From: CAZZCU01 sp964652825
Lineage (GTDB): Bacteria > Bdellovibrionota_B > Oligoflexia > Oligoflexales > CAZZCU01
Assembly: GCA_964652825.1 (NCBI GenBank)
Contig: CAZZCU010000003.1
Coordinates: 124,001-188,000 of the forward strand
Length of the DNA: 64,000 nt
Reading direction: 5' to 3'
The translations under genes were made by a program, and so were the position numbers. Below the pieces are notes generated by a model, which saw only the letters and a list, made by a program, of their open reading frames with translations, was not told the origin of the DNA and ran no database searches. Shown here piece by piece: positions 8,499-17,298 of this stretch. The number at the start of each line of letters is the position of its first letter. The stretch's first letter is position 1.

Positions 8499-9584
8499 GT
8501 GGTTTCTCAGCGCTATGGATTTGCCAGCTTATCGAGCTTATTGCTTGTGGCACTTGTTGCTACGCTCTTACTTCTGCTTGGTTCCTGCAAGAAATCAGGT
8601 GGTTCTTCGCAAAATCAGTCCGCGGGGAAAGCTTTTCCGGCTATCAGTGCCGGTAAAATGGAAGAATTACCGGCTTGCACCGCTGGTAACGTCAATCAAA
8701 TGGCTTATGTCGCCGATGAGAGCAGCTTTGTTGTTTGCAAGGATAATAAATGGATGACAGCAACTGTTCGCGTCGCCGGCTCAACAACAGAAACGATCGA
8801 ATTGCCACCCGATGAGCAGTGTCCTTATGGAGCAAAAAAAATTCGGGTTGGCTATGTCCCTGCTGGAGAGACGAAGCCTGCGCAGGACGCCACGGAAATT
8901 GTCGTGTGCAACGGCGCGCCGGGCACAGATAGTCTTGGACCTGTGTTCAGCGAGGCGATGCAATTATATAAAAAGTATCGTCGCAGCATTTATCGTCTGG
9001 CCGTTCAGTGTACAAGTGGAATGGCCTGGACGGCTTCGGCTTTTCGCTGTAGTGAGACACAGGTCTGCACCAATTTTCATGCTGTTGATAAGAGTCAGTG
9101 CGGTTTTGGGAGCTTTTCGCGGCTGACCCTCGAGGCCGTCAAGGATGAAAACGATACAACGGCAACCATTTTCTTCACGACAAATTCGCCGCAGATAAAA
9201 GCACATACGACAAAAGACGTGGCCAAAGTGGTCGGCGGTAATTTTCCGGCTAATTCGATCGTCGTGCCAATTATGGCTAAGGATGCAACTAAGCTGGATA
9301 CATTAAGCCCCATTTTGTCGCTCAGCTTTCCGCTCGGATTCGAGGAGTTATACACGGATGTTGGCAATGTTAATGTGAACGCGATCAAGACTTGTCCGAC
9401 TCCGACGTCTTGTCCCGGTGCTTATGATTTTGGCACTAATAATAATACTGATCATGGCAGCAGTGGGTCGCCATTAATGGAAATTCGTTCCGGTAAAGTC
9501 GTGGGCGTAACAACGGCCGGTACCGATAATGTTAACGCAAATTTCACCTGGGCATTGTATGGTTGGCACTTCAATGAGATTTAA
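8499..9584 (+). CDS. Trypsin-like serine protease lipoprotein (divergent)
   Basis: The lipoprotein signal ends in LLLGSC (Lys at +2). The mature N-terminal 130 residues include short Cys-containing segments resembling a small cysteine-rich domain. They are followed by a chymotrypsin-fold region with TNFHAV (catalytic His), a candidate Asp in the KLDTLSPIL strand, and HGSSGSPL (catalytic Ser). GSSGSPL is typical of trypsin-like peptidases of the V8/HtrA side rather than GDSGGP. GTG at 8499 is preferred over GTG at 8493, because AAGGA ends 7 bases before it. The stop overlaps the start of the next gene, so the two are translationally coupled. Confidence 0.72.
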   Translation: MVSQRYGFASLSSLLLVALVATLLLLLGSCKKSGGSSQNQSAGKAFPAISAGKMEELPACTAGNVNQMAYVADESSFVVCKDNKWMTATVRVAGSTTETIELPPDEQCPYGAKKIRVGYVPAGETKPAQDATEIVVCNGAPGTDSLGPVFSEAMQLYKKYRRSIYRLAVQCTSGMAWTASAFRCSETQVCTNFHAVDKSQCGFGSFSRLTLEAVKDENDTTATIFFTTNSPQIKAHTTKDVAKVVGGNFPANSIVVPIMAKDATKLDTLSPILSLSFPLGFEELYTDVGNVNVNAIKTCPTPTSCPGAYDFGTNNNTDHGSSGSPLMEIRSGKVVGVTTAGTDNVNANFTWALYGWHFNEI

Positions 9585-10488
9585 AATCTTAATCATTGGT
9601 ATTTTACTTAGTGCGAGCGCCATCGCTAGTGCGATTACACCGGTTAGAGTCTCCGGTAATGATTGGCGGGCAGCACTTGAGCACCAACGGGTGGAGAATG
9701 GCAAAGCCACGTTGCTAAGCTGGCTGGGCAGCACTGGCCTTGATCCGCAAAAAATGCGAATCGATTTTCTCAATCGTAAATTGAATCCATTCAAGCATCC
9801 GAAGACCGGTGATACGATTTGGGCGATTGTTCCGGTCTCCTACGTCCAAGGACCGATTGCAGCTAAGGTTAATGTCACCATGGATAGTGGCAAGAACACG
9901 TCGCTTGAGCTGCCCGTGGAAGTCATTGCTGGCCGTTATCAGAGTGAGCGCATTAAAGTTGCTAAATCCAAAGTTGAGTTGAGCGATGTTGATCGCCAGC
10001 GAACCATGCGTGAGTCGGCCGAAGTGGATGCTATCTATGCCGCGCCAGCACGTGAGCGGATTTGGGAAAAAGAATTTATCCTGCCGGTTAAAAGTAAAAT
10101 CACCAGTCCTTATGGCACGCAAAGACTATTTAATGATGTTATGCAGAGCTTCCACAGTGGTTTGGATTTGCGGGCATGGACGGGAACAACGATTCGGGCC
10201 GCCAATGCCGGCACCGTGGTTTTGGCAAAGGATTTATTTTATTCTGGTAATTGCGTGATTATCGATCATGGTGCTGGCATATTCACAAGTTATTCACATT
10301 TAAGCGCGTTTGCGGTTAAAGTCGGCGATCAAGTGAAGCAAAATCAAAATATCGGCAAAGCAGGTGCCACGGGACGCGTGAGCGCACCGCACTTGCATTG
10401 GGGTGCCAAGGTTGCAAGTATCAGTATCGATCCTCAGGTTTTGCTGGAATTGTCACTTCAGATTGTTCGCAATAACACCAGTTTTTAA
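9574..10488 (+). CDS. M23-family peptidase, secreted
   Basis: This 304-residue protein has a cleavable signal peptide (MRFKILIIGILLSASAIASA), an all-beta N-terminal domain (about residues 25-165) and a C-terminal LytM domain. The zinc motifs HSGLD and HLHWG are intact, so it is likely an active periplasmic peptidoglycan endopeptidase. The N-terminal domain resembles the substrate-capping domain seen before LytM in several M23 proteins; this is inference. The ATG at 9574 lies inside the last codons of the preceding protease gene (overlap of 11 bases), and its own ribosome binding site is weak, which supports translational coupling. The 3' end overlaps the convergent methyltransferase gene by 36 bp. 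Confidence 0.87.
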   Translation: MRFKILIIGILLSASAIASAITPVRVSGNDWRAALEHQRVENGKATLLSWLGSTGLDPQKMRIDFLNRKLNPFKHPKTGDTIWAIVPVSYVQGPIAAKVNVTMDSGKNTSLELPVEVIAGRYQSERIKVAKSKVELSDVDRQRTMRESAEVDAIYAAPARERIWEKEFILPVKSKITSPYGTQRLFNDVMQSFHSGLDLRAWTGTTIRAANAGTVVLAKDLFYSGNCVIIDHGAGIFTSYSHLSAFAVKVGDQVKQNQNIGKAGATGRVSAPHLHWGAKVASISIDPQVLLELSLQIVRNNTSF

Positions 10489-11148
10489 CCGCGCTCGGAT
10501 AACCGCTAGTTTCACTGGCTGGTTATTTTCTGTTGTCCGGTTGTAGGCTAGTTCCACCGCAAAATTGTTGGCTCGTAATGTGTTTATAAAGTCCTGGTGG
10601 TGCCAACGGCACGGGTCGACAATGAGAACCTCGCCATTCGGGGCCAAAAATGTCCGAAAAAATTCCATTAATGATCGTGGATGGTGGTTTTCATAAAGCA
10701 CGTCGCTCGCGATGATCAAATCAAAACATTGTCCGGTTGATTTACTAAATAGCTGCCAGTCAGCGCAGTTATAGCTGATAGCATTGACTTGCAGATCGTT
10801 GGCGATCAAATTTTCTTTCAGAAAAATTTCGACGTCTTTATGAATATCGATTGCCGTGCACTTTGCTCCAAGCTTAGCCGCGACGATACTCGGCAGAGCC
10901 AGCCCGCAGCCGACCTCGAGAATGCTTTTATCCTTGAGATCCATGACGGCAAGAGTTTCGGCCAAGCCGAGGGCGGCTGCCCAGACTTGACCGAAGTAAG
11001 GGCAGTCCTCCGGGCTGATATCGTTTTTGCCCTGTCGTTCGAGCTCGGCGATCATATCGTCGACAGTTTGCTCAAAACTTTCTAATTGAAGGAGGCGCAG
11101 GTTGAAAGAGCCTACGCTCTGCGTGCGCCAGACGGTTTTGTACTGCAA
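10453..11148 (-). CDS. Class I SAM-dependent methyltransferase, METTL/NNMT-like
   Basis: This 231-residue Rossmann-fold methyltransferase has SAM-binding motif I ILEVGCGLALPSIVAAKLG, an acidic motif II region (CTAIDIH) and FDLIIASDVLYENHHP. The last of these resembles the DxxY motif of the methyltransferase-16 group, which modifies protein lysines or small molecules. The substrate is unknown. The start is TTG at 11148, with AGGA 7 bases upstream. The ATG a few bases further upstream is in another frame and closes quickly. It lies 12 bp downstream of ferritin on the same strand, so the two probably share a transcript. Confidence 0.75.
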   Translation of the reverse strand: MQYKTVWRTQSVGSFNLRLLQLESFEQTVDDMIAELERQGKNDISPEDCPYFGQVWAAALGLAETLAVMDLKDKSILEVGCGLALPSIVAAKLGAKCTAIDIHKDVEIFLKENLIANDLQVNAISYNCADWQLFSKSTGQCFDLIIASDVLYENHHPRSLMEFFRTFLAPNGEVLIVDPCRWHHQDFINTLRANNFAVELAYNRTTENNQPVKLAVIRARLKTGVIANNLK

Positions 11149-11160
11149 GCGAACATCCTG

Positions 11161-11670
11161 TTAAGCTTGCATTGCCGCAGCACTTGCCAGCTTGCCAATC
11201 TCCTTGTCGAGATGGAACACGCCGCGTGCTTCCTTGCCGATAATATTCGCCATATCGATGATCTGGTTGAACAATCGCTCTTCTTCGTGCTGTTCGGCAA
11301 CGTACCATTGCAAGAAGTTGAAGGTTGAGAAGTCCTCTTCTTTTAAACATAGAGAGGCCAGTTCATTGATCGATTTGGTGACTTGTTGTTCGTGCTTTAG
11401 AACCGCGTTCATCACCTGGGTGAGAGATTCATAGTCATAGCTGGGTGCCTTGACTGCTGGTGCGTGGGCGTGCCCGCCGGCCTCATTGACGTAGTGAAAT
11501 AATTTCATCATGTGCATACGCTCCTGGTCGGCATGTACATACAGAAATTTAGCGGCACCTTGCAGGCCGGTTTTGTCGCACCATGACGCCATGGCCAGAT
11601 AGACGTTGGCGGCGTCTGCCTCGTGCGCGATTTGTCTGTTAAGTGCTTCTTGGATAGATTTTGTCAGCAT
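11161..11670 (-). CDS. ftnA: Non-haem ferritin (FtnA type)
   Basis: This 169-residue iron-storage protein forms a 24-subunit cage in the cytoplasm and oxidises Fe2+ at the ferroxidase centre. All expected ligands sit at their standard positions: Glu17, Glu50, His53, Glu94, Gln127 and Glu130, with the nearby Tyr24. The length matches E. coli FtnA. No haem-ligand Met is apparent, so bacterioferritin is unlikely. The ATG at 11670 follows AAAGGA with 8 bases between. A sigma-70-like promoter lies 36 bp upstream of the start codon. I see no obvious Fur box. Confidence 0.94.
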   Translation of the reverse strand: MLTKSIQEALNRQIAHEADAANVYLAMASWCDKTGLQGAAKFLYVHADQERMHMMKLFHYVNEAGGHAHAPAVKAPSYDYESLTQVMNAVLKHEQQVTKSINELASLCLKEEDFSTFNFLQWYVAEQHEEERLFNQIIDMANIIGKEARGVFHLDKEIGKLASAAAMQA

Positions 11671-11705
11671 GAGGCGTTTCCTTTGATGAGAGTTTTGCTA
11701 CTAAG

Positions 11706-11734
11706 AATCTAAAATGAATGTGTCATATAGGCAA
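11706..11734 (-). promoter_or_regulatory. Probable ferritin promoter
   Basis: On the minus strand, TTGCCT (11729-11734) and TAGATT (11706-11711) are spaced by exactly 17 bases, shortly upstream of the ferritin start codon at 11670. The spacing and position are good and the hexamers are imperfect. Confidence 0.45.
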
Positions 11735-11806
11735 CTTTAAACTCCTCTTAACGGCAAAACACGTCATGCTGTGGTAGTATCGCTGGGGATTCGCGGGAGA
11801 GTAGTC

Positions 11807-12655
11807 GTGAGCAAGCATCTGCGCCTTAGTTTTATCGGTCTGTTGAGCGTTTTGTTGGCGTTTGCGGGTTGTCATAGTGTTCGCAAGATCGCTTACAAAT
11901 ATGCCGACTGGTTCGCATTGAATGAGTTGGATAATTACTTTGATTTGACCAGCACACAAGAGGCTGAGCTGAAGCCGAAGATCGCGACGCATATTGCCTG
12001 GTTTCGTGCCGAGGGTGCCAAAGACGTTGTGAAGTTTTTGGCGGAAGTGCGTGCTCGCGCGTATCGTGGCTTCCAAGACGATGATTTAGTCGAGCTCAGG
12101 CGGCAATTTGAGGACGTGGCCAAAAGCATCATGCGTCGTCTGGCGCCGGAGACAGCGGAATTTTTGTCGCAATTATCCGATGCGCAAGTCATGTTTTTCG
12201 AGAAGAAACTTGCGAAATCAAATCGGCGCTGGGAGGATTTGCTCGCCAAAGCTGATGATGATTTGCGTAAAGCTCGAGAAAAATTAGCAAGAAACAATTT
12301 GAAGTCATGGTTAGGTTCATCGACGTTGGAACAGATTGCGATTTATGTCGGCGTGGCTGGTGATCAGCGGGAATCGTTGTCAGTTTATCTGAATGAGCGT
12401 AAGGCCGCGCAACATACCTTCGTAATGCTGTTGAAGGAACGTAAGGGTCCCAAAGATATATTGCAAACTTTGAACATCTGGATTGATAAGCCTGATTTGA
12501 TGCGTCCGGAAAATTTACGCTCTGGTTATCAAGAGCGCATTGCCAGACAAGAACGCGAAATTTTGGCGATCGAAAAGACGCTGATCAAAAAGCAGCGCCA
12601 ACACCTACACGAACAAATTACCGCAATTATGGACCTGTTGAGCGGCAAAAGTTGA
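11807..12655 (+). CDS. DUF6279-family lipoprotein
   Basis: The lipoprotein signal ends in LAFAGC (His at +2). The mature part is almost entirely alpha-helical and highly charged. It starts with a VRKIAYKYADWFALNELD segment and a DLTSTQEAELKPKI segment that match the DUF6279 lipoprotein family as I recall it. The family has no known biochemical role. GTG at 11807 is chosen, with GGAGA 6 bases upstream; an upstream GTG at 11771 lacks a binding site. Because of the many Lys/Arg/Glu residues, a coiled-coil or helical-bundle scaffold on the periplasmic face of the outer membrane is plausible. Confidence 0.75.
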   Translation: MSKHLRLSFIGLLSVLLAFAGCHSVRKIAYKYADWFALNELDNYFDLTSTQEAELKPKIATHIAWFRAEGAKDVVKFLAEVRARAYRGFQDDDLVELRRQFEDVAKSIMRRLAPETAEFLSQLSDAQVMFFEKKLAKSNRRWEDLLAKADDDLRKAREKLARNNLKSWLGSSTLEQIAIYVGVAGDQRESLSVYLNERKAAQHTFVMLLKERKGPKDILQTLNIWIDKPDLMRPENLRSGYQERIARQEREILAIEKTLIKKQRQHLHEQITAIMDLLSGKS

Positions 12656-12686
12656 TCACCGCCGCAATCCTCGCCGCGCCGAATGC

Positions 12687-13178
12687 TTAGAATCCTTGTT
12701 CCTTAGGGCTTTCAAACCAGTTGAGATCACCAAATCCGGTAATCACATGCTCGGTAAAAACCAGGGCGGCGCATGCGCCTTTACTGAAGTGCACGAACTG
12801 ATTGGGGTCGTCCGATAAAGCCGAAGTCATGAGTCCAACATCGGGATTGTGTCCGACCCAGATAATTTTTTGATGGTTGAGGCTGTTCGTCTGTGAAACC
12901 AATGTTGTTAAATGTGAGCCCATGGCAAGCGCTGGGGCTTTTTGGACCGGTGGTTGACCTGGCAACAGATCACTGAGAATCTGCGACGTCTGCAAGCAGC
13001 GGGCATAGGGGCTCGACAAGATGATTTGAGCATCCAATGCTCGGGTTTTGATAAGATGGGTAACAAAAATACGGAAGCGAACTTTTCCATCTTCGGTCAA
13101 AGGGCGCAGACTATCATCGGGATAATTGGGATCACCCGCCTCGCCGGCCCAAGCATGTCGAAATATGTACAAGTTCAC
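12687..13178 (-). CDS. sixA: SixA-type phosphohistidine phosphatase
   Basis: This 163-residue histidine-phosphatase superfamily protein carries RHAWAGE at its N-terminus (nucleophile His8), SSPYARCLQTSQIL, and GHNPDV with the second catalytic His. These match SixA, which removes phosphate from histidine phosphotransfer proteins. Exact substrates are unknown here; cognate HPt proteins are not in the window. The start is GTG at 13178. The gene is convergent with the DUF6279 gene, 31 bp away. Confidence 0.88.
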   Translation of the reverse strand: MNLYIFRHAWAGEAGDPNYPDDSLRPLTEDGKVRFRIFVTHLIKTRALDAQIILSSPYARCLQTSQILSDLLPGQPPVQKAPALAMGSHLTTLVSQTNSLNHQKIIWVGHNPDVGLMTSALSDDPNQFVHFSKGACAALVFTEHVITGFGDLNWFESPKEQGF

Positions 13179-13477
13179 TTACGCCTACCCTCCATCTGGC
13201 ACCTGTGGCTTGCTGATTCTGGTTTAACCAGTTTAAAGAATTTTATCCATATCTATAAGAATGATGGCTTTTCTGATCGCCAGATTGTCTAATTTTTTGA
13301 CAGTTTTCTGTTTAAGTGACGCCAGCCATTCATAAAAAATAAGTAATATTAGTCTGTTATCCGGGAACGATCTTTGCTCTAGGGCAGGGAGAGTTCCAGG
13401 AGTGGGCTCGTTGTTGTTCTCTCTTCCGTACTGTTGTTGGGACCTATTTTCCGGCTGTTGTAGAAAGGATCGTTGTC
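13179..13477. other. Intergenic region with a short palindrome
   Basis: This spacer of about 300 bp lies between divergent genes. It has an AT-rich middle (about 13300-13350) and a perfect 13-base palindrome, CTGGTTTAACCAG, at 13219-13231 near the sixA start, which could be a regulator site. TTGACA occurs at 13297-13302 without a good -10 box at the right spacing. I see no RNA gene or short coding sequence here. Confidence 0.4.
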
Positions 13478-13774
13478 ATGTTTAAACACTCCGCATTCTG
13501 TGTAAAGTGCCAGGCTGAGACCCGTATTCACGCGCTTCGTCGTGTTCGTCTCAATAATGGTGCCCGTGCTATCAAAGGTAAATGTCCTCGTTGTGCCTCG
13601 GCTGTTTATCGCATTATTCCATCACATGAACGTCGTAGCTTGTCGCCCATGCGTAGCTTTATCTTCGGTATGGCGATTTCGTTCAGCATCACTTTAGCTT
13701 ACGTGGCCGTGACGAAGCACGATTTTGGCCGTAGCCTCAATCATGCGGTTAACAGCTTGTCGTTGACCAAGTAA
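13478..13774 (+). CDS. DUF5679-like zinc-ribbon protein with a membrane helix
   Basis: This small protein of 98 residues has an N-terminal zinc ribbon, CVKC and CPRC, about 30 residues apart. The LNNGARAIKGKCPRC context matches the DUF5679 family as I recall it. A transmembrane helix follows (FIFGMAISFSITLAYVAV, about residues 62-80) with a short basic tail. This tether to the inner membrane is not part of the family core. The function is unknown. The ATG has AAAGGA 8 bases upstream. The NDH-2 gene begins 39 bp downstream on the same strand, but co-regulation is only suggested by position. Confidence 0.72.
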   Translation: MFKHSAFCVKCQAETRIHALRRVRLNNGARAIKGKCPRCASAVYRIIPSHERRSLSPMRSFIFGMAISFSITLAYVAVTKHDFGRSLNHAVNSLSLTK

Positions 13775-13813
13775 CACTGCCTCTCTTCTCCCAGATACGC
13801 TATAGTCGAGCCC

Positions 13814-15091
13814 ATGGACGGGCCGCATGCAAAAACAAAAATTGTAATTGTTGGTGGTGGGTTTGGTGGTATCGCCGCCGCAAAGGTTTTAGCCAGAACT
13901 GCTGTTGATATCATGCTGCTTGATCGCAGCAATCATCATTTATTCCAGCCGTTATTGTATCAAGTCGCGACTGCCGGTCTCGCGCCCGCTAATATCGCGC
14001 ATCCAATCCGCAATATTTTTCGCAAACAAAAGAATGTCACGGTTCTGCTCTGCGATGTAATACGAATTTCTTTATCTGATATGCGTGTTTATACGCATGT
14101 TGGAACACTCAGCTATGACTATCTGGTGTTGGCGACAGGCGCGCGCCATAGTTACTTTGGGCATCCGGAGTGGGAGCAGTATGCGCCCGGCTTGAAAAGT
14201 ATTGATGACGCCACGGAAATCCGGCGACGGGTTCTGTTGGCTTTTGAGGCCGCGGAACGTGCTACAGATGCTCAAGTGCGGGCGGCGCATCTGACGTTTG
14301 TCGTGATTGGTGCTGGGCCGACGGGGGTGGAGTTGGCGGGCGCGATTGCCGAGCTGGCGCGTTTTACGATCGCCGGGGATTTTCGACGCATTGATCCACG
14401 CAATGCGCGGATTATTCTGATCGAGGCGGGAGCCCGTGTGTTACCGACATTTGCCGCGGAATTGTCAGCGCGTTCGCAGCGGGATTTGGAGCGGCTTGGT
14501 GTTGAAGTATGGCTGAATACGCGCGTGACCGACGTGACGGCGACGACCGTCGTTGCAGGTGGAAACATCATCGAAACAACCACGAAGATTTGGGCGGCGG
14601 GCGTCATTGGCTCGGAGGTTGCGAAGACACTTGATGTTCCTCTCGATACCGCGGGACGTGTGATGGTTAATCCGGATTTATCCGTGCCCGGCTACGAAAA
14701 CGTCTTCGTTGCTGGTGATCTGGCGGCGGTGAAGGATGAACATGGCAAGTTGGTGCCGGGATTGGCGCCGGCAGCCATGCAGATGGGGCGGCACGCGGGT
14801 AAAAATATTCTCAGACGTATGGACGCCCATGCGACACAGCCATTTATCTATTTCGATAAAGGTAATTTAGCCACCATTGGGCGAGCGTCTGCGGTTGCGC
14901 AATTTGGTAAAGTTAAGTTAACCGGGTTTTTTGCATGGTTGTTGTGGGCTGTGGTCCATATTTATTTTTTGATACAATTTCGCGCTCGGTTGATCGTGGT
15001 GATCGAGTGGATTTGGGCATATTTTACTTTTGGTAGAAGTTCGCGTTTGATTACACACCAGGATTTTGCTGAACATGGGGAGAGTGATTGA
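13814..15091 (+). CDS. ndh: Type II NADH:quinone oxidoreductase (NDH-2)
   Basis: This 425-residue monotopic flavoenzyme transfers electrons from NADH to quinone without pumping protons. It shows the N-terminal FAD-binding IVIVGGGFGGIAAAKVL motif, an HHLFQPLLYQVATAGL segment typical of NDH-2 (quinone side), the second dinucleotide motif VVIGAGPTGVELAGAIAEL for NADH, and VFVAGDLA near the C-terminus for FAD. The C-terminal region (about 370-410) is hydrophobic and amphipathic, suited for membrane attachment. Sulfide:quinone oxidoreductase was considered, but the conserved redox cysteines are absent. The stop TGA overlaps the next start by one base (TGATG). Confidence 0.88.
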   Translation: MDGPHAKTKIVIVGGGFGGIAAAKVLARTAVDIMLLDRSNHHLFQPLLYQVATAGLAPANIAHPIRNIFRKQKNVTVLLCDVIRISLSDMRVYTHVGTLSYDYLVLATGARHSYFGHPEWEQYAPGLKSIDDATEIRRRVLLAFEAAERATDAQVRAAHLTFVVIGAGPTGVELAGAIAELARFTIAGDFRRIDPRNARIILIEAGARVLPTFAAELSARSQRDLERLGVEVWLNTRVTDVTATTVVAGGNIIETTTKIWAAGVIGSEVAKTLDVPLDTAGRVMVNPDLSVPGYENVFVAGDLAAVKDEHGKLVPGLAPAAMQMGRHAGKNILRRMDAHATQPFIYFDKGNLATIGRASAVAQFGKVKLTGFFAWLLWAVVHIYFLIQFRARLIVVIEWIWAYFTFGRSSRLITHQDFAEHGESD

Positions 15092-15951
15092 TGATCGAAG
15101 TAAAAGCCTTGTTTGATAAAGCCACCAGTACATTCACGTATGTTGTCTGGGATACTGTGACGCGCGATTGTGTGGTTATCGATCCGGTGTGGGATTACGA
15201 TCAAGATTCTTCCAGAACGAGCGATGAATCTTTTAAAAATTTGGTGAATTTTTTAGATACGGAAAAACTGCAACCAAAAATGATTTTGGAAACGCATGCG
15301 CACGCGGATCATCTCTCCGGGGCGCAATTGGTGAAAAAACATTTTTCTGGAATTCCGATTGCCATTGGTGAGCGGATTATTGAGGTGCAGGCGACATTCG
15401 CTAAAATGTTTGATTTCGACGATGACTTCCGCGCCGATGGCGGTCAATTTGATCGTTTGTTGCGCGATAATGAGGTTTTTCAGGTTGGCGCTTTGTCTAT
15501 TAAGGTCATGCAGACGCCTGGACACACTCCTGCTTGTTCTTCCTATGTCATCGGCGAGTATGTGTTTACCGGCGATGCGATTTTTATGCCGGACTCCGGA
15601 ACGGGACGCTGTGATTTTCCTGGTGGTGATGCTCGCGTGCATTATCACTCGATCATGAAAAAAATCTATTCTTTACCCGAGACGATGAAGGTGATGGTCG
15701 GACACGATTATCAACCGAATGGTCGAGAAGTCTTGTTTCAGTCAACCGTGGGTGAGCAAAAGAAAAATAACATTATGCTCAAGGGGTCTACTTCCGAGCA
15801 TGAATATGTCGAGATACGAGAGGCGCGCGATAAAAAACTCAACGCTCCTAAGCTGCTTTTACCAAGTATTCAGGTCAATATTCGTGCAGGTGCTTTGCCG
15901 GCTCCCAGTCCACGAAGTGGGCTTCGTTATCTGAATATTCCTATTTACTGA
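15091..15951 (+). CDS. MBL-fold hydrolase, persulfide dioxygenase/Blh-like
   Basis: This 286-residue metallo-beta-lactamase-fold protein carries HAHADHLSG, MQTPGHTPACSSYV, the FTGDAIFMPDSGTGR segment and VGHDYQ, the metal-ligand set of the ETHE1/Blh group. Those enzymes oxidise glutathione persulfide with O2 using a mononuclear iron; that activity is inferred. The N-terminal VIDPVWDYDQDSSRTS segment is typical of Blh. The ATG at 15091 shares its A with the NDH-2 stop codon, and GGGGAGAG lies upstream, so the two genes are translationally coupled. There is no rhodanese domain. The coupling hints at sulfur detoxification linked to respiration. Confidence 0.8.
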   Translation: MIEVKALFDKATSTFTYVVWDTVTRDCVVIDPVWDYDQDSSRTSDESFKNLVNFLDTEKLQPKMILETHAHADHLSGAQLVKKHFSGIPIAIGERIIEVQATFAKMFDFDDDFRADGGQFDRLLRDNEVFQVGALSIKVMQTPGHTPACSSYVIGEYVFTGDAIFMPDSGTGRCDFPGGDARVHYHSIMKKIYSLPETMKVMVGHDYQPNGREVLFQSTVGEQKKNNIMLKGSTSEHEYVEIREARDKKLNAPKLLLPSIQVNIRAGALPAPSPRSGLRYLNIPIY

Positions 15952-15992
15952 CATTTGATTTTTTTCGTCCCAGGAAAAACGGAGGTCAGTTT

Positions 15993-17264
15993 ATGACCGA
16001 GCAAGCTCAACTTATTTTGATCGTATACATCGTCTTGGCTACCGGTAAGCATGTCGTGGGAGAGTGGCTGTCATGGCTGAACTATCGCTATGTTTCCGAT
16101 AATGAACGGATCGAGGCCGCAGCGAGAACATTGCTGATGAGTCATGAGAGTTTGGCAAAAGCGGTGGCCTACGCGCGGGATAAGTTCTGGTTTTCGCGGA
16201 TAGTTGGCAACTTTGGTTTTTTGGTTACCATTCTTTTTATCAGCTTGGGTGGATTGGGAATCGTTGAACAATGGGCTGGCATGCTGGTCAGGACTTTGAC
16301 TGGCGAACAAAATACCATCGTGATCGGTTTGTGCTTTTTCGCAATTCTTGGTGGCTTGGGTTTGATTGCACAGCTTCCTGCGGAAATGTATTACACATTT
16401 ATACTTGAGCAGCGTCATGGTTTTAATCAGCAGACATTGCGTGGCTTCTTCGCGGATGAAGCCAAGAGTTTAGTGGTAACGACCGTATTAGGTGGAATTC
16501 TATTGAGCGCGGTGATGGTTGCGATTGGTTATTTTCGCGAAAGCTGGTGGCTTTGGGTGTGGGGATTAGTCGTTTTCTTTAGCTTGCTGATGGCTTGGAT
16601 TTTTCCGACCTTGTTGGCGCCGCTATTCAATAAATTTAAACCTTTGGATGATGCCGCACTCCAAGACGATATTACCAGGTTGGCGGAGCAGGTGGGGTTC
16701 AAAAGCAAGGGTGTTTTTGTCATGGATGCGTCGAAGCGATCAACGCATGCGAATGCCTATTTCACGGGTGTTTTTGGGGCAAAGCGGATCGTTCTCTTCG
16801 ATACCCTGTTGAAGAATCTGGAGCGGGCGGAAGTCGTTGCCGTTCTGGGGCATGAGTTAGGGCATTTTGCGTTGAAGCATGTGGTGCAGCGTATTTTTGC
16901 TGGTGCTTTGCTAACCGGCGTGGCGTTGTATATCGCGAGCTTGTTTACCTACGATACACATATATATGCAGCATTCCGCCTGGATGGTTTCTCGGTGTAC
17001 GGCGCCGTGGTATTATTTAGCATATGGTCTGGATTGTTTAGCTTTTTGACGCAACCGATCATGACACGCTGGAGTCGTGTGCATGAGTTCGCGGCGGATC
17101 GTTTTGCCAGACAGGTATTAGGTGGGCGTGGTGACGACTTGATCGCGGCGCTGAAAAAACTGCGCGAAACCAGTCATGGTCTGCCGGTTGTGCACCCTTG
17201 GTATTCGGCGTTTTATTATTCGCATCCTCCATTGTTGGAACGAATTAACGCACTGCGCAGTTGA
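15993..17264 (+). CDS. M48-family (Ste24-type) membrane metalloprotease
   Basis: This 423-residue protein resembles CAAX protease 1/Ste24 in size and topology. It has several hydrophobic segments, the zinc motif HELGH at residues 287-291 in a VVAVLGHELGHFALKH context, and the third ligand region HEFAADRFARQV. A conserved YSHPPLLERI segment near the C-terminus fits M48A peptidases. Such bacterial enzymes are thought to act in membrane protein quality control. The ATG at 15993 has GGAGGTC upstream. It is preceded by the persulfide dioxygenase-like gene (41 bp) and followed by a lipoprotein gene (34 bp), all on the same strand. Confidence 0.9.
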   Translation: MTEQAQLILIVYIVLATGKHVVGEWLSWLNYRYVSDNERIEAAARTLLMSHESLAKAVAYARDKFWFSRIVGNFGFLVTILFISLGGLGIVEQWAGMLVRTLTGEQNTIVIGLCFFAILGGLGLIAQLPAEMYYTFILEQRHGFNQQTLRGFFADEAKSLVVTTVLGGILLSAVMVAIGYFRESWWLWVWGLVVFFSLLMAWIFPTLLAPLFNKFKPLDDAALQDDITRLAEQVGFKSKGVFVMDASKRSTHANAYFTGVFGAKRIVLFDTLLKNLERAEVVAVLGHELGHFALKHVVQRIFAGALLTGVALYIASLFTYDTHIYAAFRLDGFSVYGAVVLFSIWSGLFSFLTQPIMTRWSRVHEFAADRFARQVLGGRGDDLIAALKKLRETSHGLPVVHPWYSAFYYSHPPLLERINALRS

Positions 17265-17298
17265 AGTTTGTCAGTCGCAAAAATTGGGGAGACTGTAG

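Noticed and set aside
13198..13216. Sigma-54 promoter (TGGCAC then TTGC)
   Set aside because: The spacing between the GG and GC elements is 12 or 8 bases, not the required 10.
13814..15091. Sulfide:quinone oxidoreductase
   Set aside because: The redox-active cysteines are absent and the quinone-side HHLFQPLLYQVA segment fits NDH-2.
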